The notes below the pieces were generated by a model that saw only the letters and a list, made by a program, of their open reading frames with translations, had not been told where the DNA came from and ran no database searches. A stretch of 22,490 nt of DNA from the NCBI GenBank assembly GCA_964623915.1, contig CAZUVQ010000017.1, forward strand, positions 1-22,490, written 5' to 3'. The position numbers and the translations under genes were made by a program. Shown here one piece after another: positions 6,373-14,982 of the stretch. The first letter of the stretch is position 1. Each line of letters begins with the position of its first letter. This DNA comes from CAZUVQ01 sp964623915 (GTDB taxonomy: Bacteria; Bacillota; Clostridia; UMGS1883; UMGS1540).

Positions 6373-8895
6373 TTATTCTGTATCTTCTGAATTTTCTATA
6401 GTTTCTGAAGCTTCTGTTTCTGCTGAATTTTCTGAAGTTTCCGGGTTTTCAGCTTCATTTTTTTCTTCAGTGTCCTCTTCCTCATGTTCTGTCGCGGCTA
6501 TTGAAACAACTTTAACATTTTCTCCCAGCCTCATAAGCCTAACACCCTTAGTGCTTCTGCCTATGCTGCTTATGCCTTCTGTGCTCATTCTTATTATAAT
6601 ACCCTCGCTGGTAATTATCATAATATCATCCTTATCGGTTACAATTCCGACTCCGACAATATTTCCCGTCTGCTCAGATATTCTATAATTTCTGACGCCC
6701 AAGCCACCTCTTGACTGAATTTTATATTCTGAAATTTCCGTCTTTTTACCAAAACCGTTTTCTGCTACAACAAGAAGCTCTCCTTCTTCCTTAGTTACTG
6801 TCATACCAATTACATAATCATCCGTACGAAGTCTAATGCCCCTGACGCCGTGAGCAGTCCTGCCCATCGCACGTACATCACTTTCTTTAAACCTGATTGC
6901 CATGCCTTTATATGTGCTTAATATAACAGTATCATCCTCACGAACAAGCTTAACCTTAATTAGCTCATCGTCATCATTAAGACCTATGGCTATAAGCCCG
7001 CCTTTTCTTGCGGTATTATAATCCATTAAGTTTGTTTTCTTGATTGTACCCTTACGTGTTGCCATAATAAGGGAGGTGCCTTCCTCAAAGTCGCGTACGC
7101 CAATCATTGTTGTAACCTTTTCATCTCCCTCAATGGGTATAAGGTTGACAATTGCTGTGCCCTTCGCTTGACGGCCTGTCTCAGGAATTTGATATCCTTT
7201 TAAGCGATACATTCTGCCTTTTGTTGTAAAAAACAAAATACTTGCGTGAGTGGAAGCTGTGAATATTGTTTCAACAAAGTCCTCCTCTCGGGTGCTTAGA
7301 GCAGATATGCCTCTGCCGCCGCGGCGCTGGTTTCTGTATGTGCTTGTAGGCAGACGTTTGATGTACCCGAAATGCGTCATAGTAAACACATTTTCTTCTT
7401 CCTCTATTAAATCCTCAATATCAATATCATCAACAACAGCAGTGATTTCTGTTCTTCTTTCATCACCGAACTTTTCTTTTATTATATTGAGTTCGTCCTT
7501 GATTATCTGCAGAACCAATTCTTCACTTGCCAGAACAGTATTATAATATTCAATTTTCTTCATTAATTCGGCATACTCTGCTTGAATTTTTTCTCGCTCA
7601 AGCCCTTGCAGCCTTGCAAGGCGCATATCAAGGATTGCCTGTGCCTGAATCTCAGATAATTCAAATCTGTTCACTAAGTTCTGCTTGGCATCATTATAGC
7701 TTGTACGTATTATTCGTATAACTTCATCAATATTATCAAGTGCCTTTAAGAGGCCTTCAAGAATATGTGCCCTTGCTTTTGCCTTTTTTAGTTCAAACTG
7801 AGTTCTTCTTCTGACAATTTCCTGCTGAAATGTTATATAGTGCTGAAGAATTTCTTTAAGGTTTAATATCTTTGGTTCGTTATTTACAAGTGCAAGCATA
7901 TTTGCGCCGAATGTATCCTGCATCTGGGTATTTTTGTATAGCTGATTTAATATAACGTTTCCGTTTGCATCACGCTTCAGTTCTATTACAATACGCATAC
8001 CTGTTCTGTCAGATTCGTCTCGAAGGTCAGAAATTCCTTCTATCCTTTTATCCTTTACAAGCTCTGCAATTTTTTCAATAAGACGTGCTTTATTTACCTG
8101 ATACGGAAGCTCTGTGACAATTATTCTCTGACGGTCATTTTCCTGTACCTCAACCTCTGCCTTAGCACGCATAATAATCCTACCACGTCCCGTGTGGTAT
8201 GCACTTCTTATACCGCTCTTACCCATAATAAGGCCGTATGTGGGAAAATCGGGGCCTTTTATATATGCCATAAGCTCATCAATTGAAATTTCAGGGTCAT
8301 CAATCACAGCGCATATGCCCTCAATTGTCTCAGTGAGATTATGAGGCGGCATATTTGTTGCCATACCTACGGCAATACCGGATGAACCGTTGACAAGTAG
8401 GTTCGGAAAACGAGATGGCAATACAGTTGGTTCTTTAAGCCTTTCATCGTAATTAGGTATAAAATCAACCGTGTCTTTTTCTATATCAGCTACCATTTCC
8501 GATGCAAAGCGTGACATTCTTGCTTCCGTGTATCTGTACGCAGCAGCACCGTCACCGTCAACACTGCCGAAGTTTCCGTGGCCGTCAACTAAAGGATAAC
8601 GAAGAGAGAAATCCTGGGCAAGCCTTACGAGGCTGTCGTAAACTGCCGCATCTCCATGTGGATGATATCTTCCCAACACGTCACCGACAGTAGTTGCGCA
8701 TTTTCTATGCGGCTTGTCAGGTGTAAATCCATCTTCATTCATGGTATATATAATTCTTCTGTGAACTGGCTTTAACCCGTCACGCACATCAGGAAGTGCT
8801 CGTCCTACAATAACGCTCATGGCATAGTCGATGTAAGACTTTTTCATTTCCTTCTGAAGGTCTACTTCTATAATTTTTTGATTTTCTAAATTCAT
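6373..8895 (-). CDS. gyrA: DNA gyrase subunit A
   Basis: An 840-residue type IIA topoisomerase subunit that cuts and rejoins DNA and, with GyrB, introduces negative supercoils. The catalytic Tyr is Y122 (YRYTEARMS), matching E. coli numbering exactly. The C-terminal wrapping domain begins with a canonical GyrA box QRRGGRG at 523-529, which separates it from ParC. The last ~38 residues are a Glu/Ser/Thr-rich acidic tail. In the quinolone pocket the sequence is HPHGDAAVYD: position 83 is Ala rather than the common Ser/Thr, while D87 is kept. AGGAGTG precedes the ATG. It follows gyrB by 51 bases and is the last gene of the dnaN-gyrA block. Confidence 0.98.
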   Translation of the reverse strand: MNLENQKIIEVDLQKEMKKSYIDYAMSVIVGRALPDVRDGLKPVHRRIIYTMNEDGFTPDKPHRKCATTVGDVLGRYHPHGDAAVYDSLVRLAQDFSLRYPLVDGHGNFGSVDGDGAAAYRYTEARMSRFASEMVADIEKDTVDFIPNYDERLKEPTVLPSRFPNLLVNGSSGIAVGMATNMPPHNLTETIEGICAVIDDPEISIDELMAYIKGPDFPTYGLIMGKSGIRSAYHTGRGRIIMRAKAEVEVQENDRQRIIVTELPYQVNKARLIEKIAELVKDKRIEGISDLRDESDRTGMRIVIELKRDANGNVILNQLYKNTQMQDTFGANMLALVNNEPKILNLKEILQHYITFQQEIVRRRTQFELKKAKARAHILEGLLKALDNIDEVIRIIRTSYNDAKQNLVNRFELSEIQAQAILDMRLARLQGLEREKIQAEYAELMKKIEYYNTVLASEELVLQIIKDELNIIKEKFGDERRTEITAVVDDIDIEDLIEEEENVFTMTHFGYIKRLPTSTYRNQRRGGRGISALSTREEDFVETIFTASTHASILFFTTKGRMYRLKGYQIPETGRQAKGTAIVNLIPIEGDEKVTTMIGVRDFEEGTSLIMATRKGTIKKTNLMDYNTARKGGLIAIGLNDDDELIKVKLVREDDTVILSTYKGMAIRFKESDVRAMGRTAHGVRGIRLRTDDYVIGMTVTKEEGELLVVAENGFGKKTEISEYKIQSRGGLGVRNYRISEQTGNIVGVGIVTDKDDIMIITSEGIIIRMSTEGISSIGRSTKGVRLMRLGENVKVVSIAATEHEEEDTEEKNEAENPETSENSAETEASETIENSEDTE

Positions 8896-8946
8896 TTTAT
8901 GTCACTCCTCACAATATCGGAAGAAATTGATTTATTTTTAACCATT

Positions 8947-10851
8947 TTAAACATCAAGATTTTTAACGGTTCTGGCATAGGTTTCGATAAATTCACGTCT
9001 TGGCTCAACCTTGTCACCCATAAGAATTGTAAAAATTTCATCAGCAGCAACCGCATCTGCAAGGTTTACCTTGAGCATGGTTCTTGTTTCCGGATTCATG
9101 GTTGTATCCCAAAGCTGTACAGGATCCATTTCACCAAGACCTTTGTATCTCTGAACATTTGCACCATCGCCTACTTCACGCAGCGCACTTTCTCTTTCTT
9201 CGTCAGTATAACAATATTTTTCAAATTTTCCGCGGCTTACTTTATAAAGCGGCGGCTGTGCAAGGTAAACATGTCCTTCATCAATTAAAGGGCGCATGTA
9301 TCTGAAAAAGAATGTCAGCAACAGTGTTCTTATATGAGAACCGTCCACATCGGCATCGGCCATAATTATAATTTTTCCGTAACGGATTTTAGTAATATCA
9401 AAATCATCGCCTATACCTGCGCCGATAGCAGTAATAATAGGTGTGAGTTTTTCGTTCCCGTAAACACGGTCAATTCTCGCCTTTTCTACGTTAAGCATCT
9501 TTCCCCATAACGCAAGAATTGCTTGAAACTTTCTGTCCCTTCCCTGTTTTGCAGAGCCGCCTGCACTGTCTCCCTCAACGATATATATTTCTGTATAGGT
9601 ATTGTCTTTGTCAGAGCAATCAGCAAGCTTACCTGGAAGTGAGGCACTTTCAAGAGCGGATTTTCTCCTTGTCAAATCCCTTGCTTTCCTTGCAGCCTCT
9701 CTTGCTCTTGATGACATCATTGCTTTGTCAATAACTGTTCTTGCCACCGCAGGATTTTCTTCAAGAAATGTTGAAAGCTTTGCATTTACAGTGGTTTCAA
9801 CAAGAGTTCTCATATCACTGTTACCAAGCTTTGTTTTTGTCTGTCCTTCAAACTGTGCATCCTGAAGCTTAACATTAATAATTGCTGTTAATCCCTCACG
9901 GGCATCTTCACCGCTTAAATTCTTATCAGAATCCTTTAAAATGTTGGTTTTTCTTGCATAGTCATTTATAACCTTTGTCAGTGCTGATTTAAAACCGGTT
10001 TCATGCATACCGCCTTCAGTGGTTTTGATATCGTTTGCAAAGGAAATGATATTTTCGCTATAGGAATCTGTATACTGCATAGCTATCTGAACATTACTTA
10101 TTTCTTTGTCTGCTTCCATGTAAATAACTTCCGAATGCAGCTTTTCTTTATTTCTGTTCAAATATTCAACAAATGAAGTAATGCCTCCCTCATAATGCAG
10201 TTCCTTTTTTTGAGGAACATCACGCTTATCCTCAAGAATAATTTTAACACCGGCGTTTAAGAAAGCCTGTTCTCTCATACGTACCAGTAGAACATCATAT
10301 TCAAAAATAAGTGAATCAAAAACTTCATAATCAGGTTTAAAGTGAACCTTTGTTCCCTTTTCAGTTGTATCGCCTATAATTTTCAGTTCAGATGTAGCCT
10401 TGCCTCTTTCAAATTTCTGATAATGTACTTTTTCCCCGTCATATACATATACCTCAAGATATTCACTCAAAGCATTAACAACAGAAGCACCTACACCATG
10501 AAGACCGCCTGCCACTTTATAGCCATCACCACCGAATTTTCCACCTGCATGAAGAACCGTGAATACAACCTCCACTGCCGGAATACCCATTTTGGGATGT
10601 ATACCTATGGGTATACCTCTCCCATCGTCTCTAACTGTTATAGAATTATCGGATTCGATAGTCACAATTATATTATTACAATAACCAGCAAGAGCTTCAT
10701 CAATTGCGTTATCTACAATCTCATATACGAGATGATGTAAGCCCTGAACCGACGTAGAACCAATATACATACCCGGTCTTTTTCGAACAGCTTCAAGCCC
10801 TTCGAGCACCTGAATCTGCGTTTCGTCGTAATTTGATTTTACCTGTTCCAT
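8947..10851 (-). CDS. gyrB: DNA gyrase subunit B
   Basis: The 634-residue ATPase subunit of gyrase. The GHKL ATPase shows catalytic E44 and Mg-binding N48 (YEIVDNAIDEA), D76 (RDDGRGIP) and the GGLHGVGASVVNAL lid. The TOPRIM domain shows E426 (EGDSAGGSAKQG) and the D499/D501/D503 cluster (DADVDGSH). The length fits short Gram-positive GyrB. The normally rigid segment QAILPL(R/K)GKILNVEKAR reads QAILALWGKMLNVEKAR, with Ala447 for Pro and Trp449 at the E. coli K447 position. AAAGGAAG precedes the ATG, and the gene lies 18 bases after remB, so it is co-transcribed with it. Confidence 0.98.
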   Translation of the reverse strand: MEQVKSNYDETQIQVLEGLEAVRKRPGMYIGSTSVQGLHHLVYEIVDNAIDEALAGYCNNIIVTIESDNSITVRDDGRGIPIGIHPKMGIPAVEVVFTVLHAGGKFGGDGYKVAGGLHGVGASVVNALSEYLEVYVYDGEKVHYQKFERGKATSELKIIGDTTEKGTKVHFKPDYEVFDSLIFEYDVLLVRMREQAFLNAGVKIILEDKRDVPQKKELHYEGGITSFVEYLNRNKEKLHSEVIYMEADKEISNVQIAMQYTDSYSENIISFANDIKTTEGGMHETGFKSALTKVINDYARKTNILKDSDKNLSGEDAREGLTAIINVKLQDAQFEGQTKTKLGNSDMRTLVETTVNAKLSTFLEENPAVARTVIDKAMMSSRAREAARKARDLTRRKSALESASLPGKLADCSDKDNTYTEIYIVEGDSAGGSAKQGRDRKFQAILALWGKMLNVEKARIDRVYGNEKLTPIITAIGAGIGDDFDITKIRYGKIIIMADADVDGSHIRTLLLTFFFRYMRPLIDEGHVYLAQPPLYKVSRGKFEKYCYTDEERESALREVGDGANVQRYKGLGEMDPVQLWDTTMNPETRTMLKVNLADAVAADEIFTILMGDKVEPRREFIETYARTVKNLDV

Positions 10852-10869
10852 GAATTTACTTCCTTTCGC

Positions 10870-11115
10870 TTAGTTTTCCTTTGACCTTCTATAGAGTGTT
10901 GTCGAGGAAATAGGAGATATATATATTTTTATATTATCTTTTTGTTTTGTGATTATAAATGTTCTTGGCATGTCATCAGAAACATTTATAATATTTTTAC
11001 CCACACTTCTTAAAAATTCCTTTGTAATTTTAGATGTGCTGGAATTTTCAATATCCATGATGCAAACTATTTCATCTTCCCGTATGGCAATATCCTTACC
11101 TATGTGAATATACAT
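10870..11115 (-). CDS. remB: extracellular matrix regulator RemB (DUF370 family)
   Basis: An 81-residue DUF370 protein starting MYIHIGKDIAIREDEIVCIMD, matching RemB/YaaB, which lies between recF and gyrB in B. subtilis. There RemA and RemB promote biofilm matrix gene expression; the biochemical role of RemB is less clear. The gene abuts recF: the TGA of recF is directly followed by this ATG. Translation is therefore probably coupled. Identification rests on both sequence and position. Confidence 0.9.
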   Translation of the reverse strand: MYIHIGKDIAIREDEIVCIMDIENSSTSKITKEFLRSVGKNIINVSDDMPRTFIITKQKDNIKIYISPISSTTLYRRSKEN

Positions 11116-12207
11116 TCAGCCCTCCGATAAAATACCATTTTTCACACAAAAGTATTTTGACCCGTTTTTTGCCGTCGCTTTTTCTGTACAGGTAATTATT
11201 ACCTGCCTTTCATTTAACCCTTTTAATATATATTCTCTTCTTTTTATATCTAGCTCAGATAAAACATCATCAAGTAACAACACAGGTTGTTCCCCTGTTT
11301 TATCAAATATAAGCCTTGCTTCAGCTTCTTTTAATGCTATTATTGCTGACCTTTGTTGTCCCTGTGAAGCAAAACTTTTTGCATTTTTATCATTAATATA
11401 AAATTCAAAATCATCCCTATGTATACCTACAGAGGAAACACCTTGATAGATTTCTGACTGCATTTTTTTATCCATTATTTCAAATAGTTTTTCTTTTATC
11501 GTTTTTTTATCTGATAAAACACAATTTACGCTTGGCGCATATTTAATGCATAAATTTTCTTTTCCTTCAGAAATTTCTCCATAAGCGTTTTTTATAAGCG
11601 GATTAATGGCATCTATAAATTCATTTCTGTAACACATGATTTCAGTACCAACTGCAGATAACTTCTCATTCCACACAGGCAAAGTATCCATAATGCTTTC
11701 ACTATTACTCTTTAAAAGATTATTTTTTTGTTTTAATATTTTGTAATATTTTTTTAGGTTATCGTAATAAAGAGGTTTAAGTGAGCTCAATACCAAATCA
11801 GTAAAATTTCTCCTTATTTCGGGTGCCCCGTTAATAAGCAGCAGCTCATCAGGACTGAAAACAACACATCTGAATGCTCCTAAAAGCTCACTTGTTTTAC
11901 GAAGATTTACTCCGCAAAGCTTGATATATTTTGATTTGCCGCTTGTAATAAAAATTTCTGCATCTTTTTTTACACCTGAAACATCAAATTCAACAATTAC
12001 CCTTGTATAATCTTCACCGTATCTAATTAAATCTTTGTCAGATGACCTTCTGTAACTTTTTCCGGATGAAAAAAGTGCAAGTGCCTCAAGCAAATTTGTT
12101 TTTCCCTGAGCGTTATTACCATAAATAACATTTGTTTCACGTGAAAAAACTACTTCCTGACATATATAATTTCTGAAATTTATAACCCTAAGCTTTTCAA
12201 TAAACAT
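11116..12207 (-). CDS. recF: DNA replication and repair protein RecF
   Basis: A 363-residue SMC-like ATPase that helps load RecA on gapped DNA with RecO and RecR. Walker A is GNNAQGKT (30-37), the ABC signature is SQGQQRS (281-287) and Walker B is VLLLDDVLSELD (309-320). The length is typical. The start codon overlaps the stop of yaaA by one base (TAATG) and the stop abuts the remB start. Residues 22-26 (SRETN) are encoded by a near-perfect parS palindrome, where most RecF proteins, as I recall them, have other residues between the first strand and the Walker A segment. Confidence 0.97.
   Translation of the reverse strand: MFIEKLRVINFRNYICQEVVFSRETNVIYGNNAQGKTNLLEALALFSSGKSYRRSSDKDLIRYGEDYTRVIVEFDVSGVKKDAEIFITSGKSKYIKLCGVNLRKTSELLGAFRCVVFSPDELLLINGAPEIRRNFTDLVLSSLKPLYYDNLKKYYKILKQKNNLLKSNSESIMDTLPVWNEKLSAVGTEIMCYRNEFIDAINPLIKNAYGEISEGKENLCIKYAPSVNCVLSDKKTIKEKLFEIMDKKMQSEIYQGVSSVGIHRDDFEFYINDKNAKSFASQGQQRSAIIALKEAEARLIFDKTGEQPVLLLDDVLSELDIKRREYILKGLNERQVIITCTEKATAKNGSKYFCVKNGILSEG
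12133..12148. promoter_or_regulatory. parS-like site inside recF (15/16)
   Basis: TGTTTCACGTGAAAAA differs from the perfect parS by a single base near one end. It sits about 2.9 kb from the dnaA-proximal origin cluster. It encodes SRETN in the recF frame, a segment not required by the RecF fold as far as I know, so selection as a ParB site is plausible. Confidence 0.7.
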
Positions 12208-12419
12208 TAAAGCACCGTAATATCTATATTTTTGTCATCTTTTCCGGTAACGCGGTCTCCCCTGTATATTTTTTTACCGCGCCTCATCTCAATTTCACCA
12301 TTATATAATACTGAGCCTTCTTCTATTAATATTTTTGCCTCTCCGCCGCTTCCGGCGATATTTGCGGCTTTTAAAAGCTGGTCAAGCTTTATATAATCCC
12401 CTTTTAATATAAAATCCAT
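12207..12419 (-). CDS. yaaA: S4 domain protein YaaA (RlbA)
   Basis: A 70-residue S4-type RNA-binding protein. The S4 core is KLDQLLKAANIAGSGGEAKILIEEGSVLYNGEIEMRRGKKI, split by the usual turn at GSGGEAK. In B. subtilis the gene lies between dnaN and recF, as here, and the product has been linked to ribosome assembly. It starts two bases after the dnaN stop and overlaps recF by one base, so all three are coupled. Short but clear. Confidence 0.92.
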   Translation of the reverse strand: MDFILKGDYIKLDQLLKAANIAGSGGEAKILIEEGSVLYNGEIEMRRGKKIYRGDRVTGKDDKNIDITVL

Positions 12420-12421
12420 TT

Positions 12422-13534
12422 TTATACCTCATTATCTATTTTAACTGGTAAAACCATAAATAAAAAGCTGTCATTATCGGGATGCCTGATAATACAAGGG
12501 TTTAATTTTCCGTTAAATTCCATTATTATTTCGTCACATTCACATGCTGTCAGTGCTTCGTGCAGGTATTTTTGATTAAAACCTATCTCTATGTTTTCCT
12601 GGCAGCTTTCTATTTCAATAACATCATGAACCTTACCTGTAGCTGTCATACAATCAATAGCTAAAATATTATCGTCTATTGTGAGTTTTATCGGATTTTT
12701 AATGATATCAACGGCTACAATAGGGTCTGCACGTTCAACACAGCAGAGAATATCAGATAGGCAAATATATGCCTTTACCCTAAAATCATTTGGAATAATT
12801 TTTTTATAATCGAAATAATCGCCATCTATAAGGCGTGACAAGATTTTTGTGTTTTCATATTCAAACAGCACATATTTATCCGTAAGCTTTATTACAATAG
12901 GCGTATCGTCCTCTTTTAATATCTTTGCTATATCATTTAATGTTTTACCGGGTACAATAAATTTTTCATCGTTCTCACTTATAACGGCTTCTCTTCTTAC
13001 GGCCATTCTGAAACCGTCAAGAGATACTATTGTTAATATATTACCTACTATTTCAAAAAGAGAGCCTGTAAGTACCGGCTTTTCAAAACGGTTTGATACG
13101 GCAAAAGATGTCTGTTTTATAATATTTTTCAAAACGTTTGAATTGATTTGAATTTTTGTTTTTTCTTTTATTGGAGGTAGTTCAGGAAATTCTTCGGGGT
13201 TTAAACCAATTATATTATACACAGATTTCTGACATTTAATAATGGTTTGGAAATTATCGGAAACTTCTACACTTATATAGTCGTTTGGAAGCTTTTTAAC
13301 AATATCACCGAAAACTTTTGCATCTCCTATTACTATTGTACCATGCTCTTTAATAATAGCAGGTATTCTGCATTCTATTCCTGTTTCAAGGTTATTTGTA
13401 GTCAATATAATTTCATCATCATTAGTGTTTATTAAAACACCTTCCAGTATAGGCATCGGTGATTTAGTGGCAACTGCTTTTAAGACTATATTAACTGCTT
13501 CTAAAAGATTTTCTTTTTCACATAAAAAATTCAT
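12422..13534 (-). CDS. dnaN: DNA polymerase III subunit beta (sliding clamp)
   Basis: A 370-residue ring clamp subunit with the three repeated clamp folds, from the N-terminal MNFLCEKENLLEAVNIV through SPMPILEGVLINT to the C-terminal FLFMVLPVKI, which fits the usual conserved clamp ending. Two ATGs are nine bases apart. AAAGG directly abuts the first (13543) but stands seven bases before the second, so I start at 13534. It lies 137 bases after dnaA, with origin elements in the spacer. No clear promoter appears in that spacer; read-through from dnaA is likely. Confidence 0.97.
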   Translation of the reverse strand: MNFLCEKENLLEAVNIVLKAVATKSPMPILEGVLINTNDDEIILTTNNLETGIECRIPAIIKEHGTIVIGDAKVFGDIVKKLPNDYISVEVSDNFQTIIKCQKSVYNIIGLNPEEFPELPPIKEKTKIQINSNVLKNIIKQTSFAVSNRFEKPVLTGSLFEIVGNILTIVSLDGFRMAVRREAVISENDEKFIVPGKTLNDIAKILKEDDTPIVIKLTDKYVLFEYENTKILSRLIDGDYFDYKKIIPNDFRVKAYICLSDILCCVERADPIVAVDIIKNPIKLTIDDNILAIDCMTATGKVHDVIEIESCQENIEIGFNQKYLHEALTACECDEIIMEFNGKLNPCIIRHPDNDSFLFMVLPVKIDNEV

Positions 13535-13543
13535 ATTTTTCAT

Positions 13544-13671
13544 CCTTTCTGAATGATAAATAAATATTATTTAAGTAGTATTAGTAGTAGTACATTAGGA
13601 TTGTGTGCATAAGTCTCATTTCTCCGTCAACTTTGGGAAAAACATATGTTGATTAAATTGTGCAAAGGTCA
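13544..13671. other. oriC unwinding region between dnaA and dnaN (oriC2)
   Basis: The 128-bp spacer reads, from the dnaA side: weak box-like TGTGCAAAG (13659-13667); a DnaA box with one mismatch, TGTGCATAA (13604-13612); a short linker; a run of TAG-type triplets (13576-13593); and an AT-only tract (about 13553-13574). This order (dnaA, box, trios, AT-rich, dnaN) is that of the B. subtilis basal unwinding system. It is the likely site where the strands open. Confidence 0.75.
13576..13593 (+). repeat. DnaA-trio array
   Basis: Six consecutive triplets TAG TAT TAG TAG TAG TAC on the plus strand, with a further TAG at 13596-13598. Read 3' to 5' from the DnaA box at 13604 they give repeated GAT, the DnaA-trio motif that guides DnaA onto single strands during origin opening. 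Polarity and place agree with B. subtilis. Confidence 0.75.
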
Positions 13672-14982
13672 TTAGTTATTAATATCTTCCAACAGGCCTT
13701 CTAACTCAAGACTGAATTCAGGGTTTGATGCCATCTCTTTTTCGATTTCATTTATGCCGTACATTATTGTAGTATGGTGCTTGTCAAAAACTTTTCCAAT
13801 TTTAAGCTGGCTCATACTAAGCATGTCCCTCATAAAATACATACAAACCTGTCTTGCTTTTGCAATGTCTTTTGTTTTTCTTTTTCCTAATAAATCCTCT
13901 TTTCTGACACCGTAAAATTTAGCGCAATTTTCAATAATAACGTCAGGATTAATTACTTTTGCACCGGAATTTTGTTCATAATATTTTAGTGCTTCTGCTG
14001 CAACTTCCATTGTTATTTCTTTATTAACAAGGCCTCTGTAAGCTAAAACCTTATTAAAAACACCTTCAAGTTCACGTATATTTGAAGTGATTTTTTCTGC
14101 AATATATTTTAAAATTTCATTATCAATACTAATTGCGTCAAACTGAGCTTTTTTCTGTAATATTGCAACTCTTGTTTCATAGTCAGGTGAATTGATATCC
14201 CCTATTAAACCCCATTCAAACCTTGAGCGAAGCCTTTCCTCAAGGGTTTTCATTTCCTCAGGGTGCTTATCACTTGTAATAATTATTTGCTTATTTGCAT
14301 CATATAAGGTATTGAAAGTATGGAAGAATTCTTCTTCCGTTTGTGTTTTGCCTGCTATAAATTGAATATCATCAACCATTAATACATCCATGAGGCGATA
14401 TTTATTTCTAAATTGCTCAGTTTTTTTTTCTCTTATCGAATTTATAAGCTCATTTGTAAATGTTTCAGATGATATATAAGCTATTTTAGATTCAGGATTA
14501 TTTTCTTTTATATAATTACCTATAGCATGCAGCAGATGTGTTTTACCAAGACCAACACCTCCGTATAAGAATAGTGGGTTATACGCAAGAGCCGGTGTTT
14601 CCGAAACAGCAACAGATGCCGCATGTGCAAATCTGTTGGAATTTCCAACAACAAATGTATCAAATGTGTATTTTGGATTAAGAGGCATACCGTATATTCT
14701 TGGTTTTTCCTCTGGCTTAATTGATTCTTCAGCTCCTCCTATTAAAACCTGAAGTAATATTTCTGCTCCACATACTTCGGTATAGGCATTTTTTATTAAT
14801 TCGCTGTAGCGATGGTCTATCATATTTTTATTAATTGAGGATGGAACTGATAAAGTTAATATTTTATCTTCTAATTTTTTGGGTATAATAGTTTTAATCC
14901 AGGTATTGTATCCAATGGGGGTAATTTCATTTTCTAATAAAGAAAGTACTTCTGTCCATACAACACGAATATCGGAATCCAT
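13672..14982 (-). CDS. dnaA: chromosomal replication initiator protein DnaA
   Basis: A 436-residue AAA+ initiator. Domain I spans about residues 1-80, followed by a short linker. The AAA+ core carries Walker A GGVGLGKT (141-148) and Walker B LMVDD (201-205) with the sensor stretch IIITSDKHPEEM. Domain IV ends with the DNA-binding signature DKHHTTIMYGINEIEK (400-415), which reads DnaA boxes. AAGGAGG stands eight bases before the ATG. It heads the leftward block, with boxes both upstream and downstream. The upstream boxes probably also let DnaA repress its own gene, as known in other bacteria. Confidence 0.98.
   Translation of the reverse strand: MDSDIRVVWTEVLSLLENEITPIGYNTWIKTIIPKKLEDKILTLSVPSSINKNMIDHRYSELIKNAYTEVCGAEILLQVLIGGAEESIKPEEKPRIYGMPLNPKYTFDTFVVGNSNRFAHAASVAVSETPALAYNPLFLYGGVGLGKTHLLHAIGNYIKENNPESKIAYISSETFTNELINSIREKKTEQFRNKYRLMDVLMVDDIQFIAGKTQTEEEFFHTFNTLYDANKQIIITSDKHPEEMKTLEERLRSRFEWGLIGDINSPDYETRVAILQKKAQFDAISIDNEILKYIAEKITSNIRELEGVFNKVLAYRGLVNKEITMEVAAEALKYYEQNSGAKVINPDVIIENCAKFYGVRKEDLLGKRKTKDIAKARQVCMYFMRDMLSMSQLKIGKVFDKHHTTIMYGINEIEKEMASNPEFSLELEGLLEDINN

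Noticed and set aside
6320..6688. Ser-rich 122-residue plus-strand frame opposite the 3' end of gyrA
   Set aside because: It crosses the terminator hairpin and its Ser-rich sequence is the antisense of the acidic GyrA tail.
8947..9305. Several plus-strand frames opposite gyrB
   Set aside because: No ribosome binding sites or domain features; gyrB is unambiguous on the other strand.
13659..13667. TGTGCAAAG as a second DnaA box in the dnaA-dnaN spacer
   Set aside because: Three mismatches from the consensus; mentioned only as box-like.
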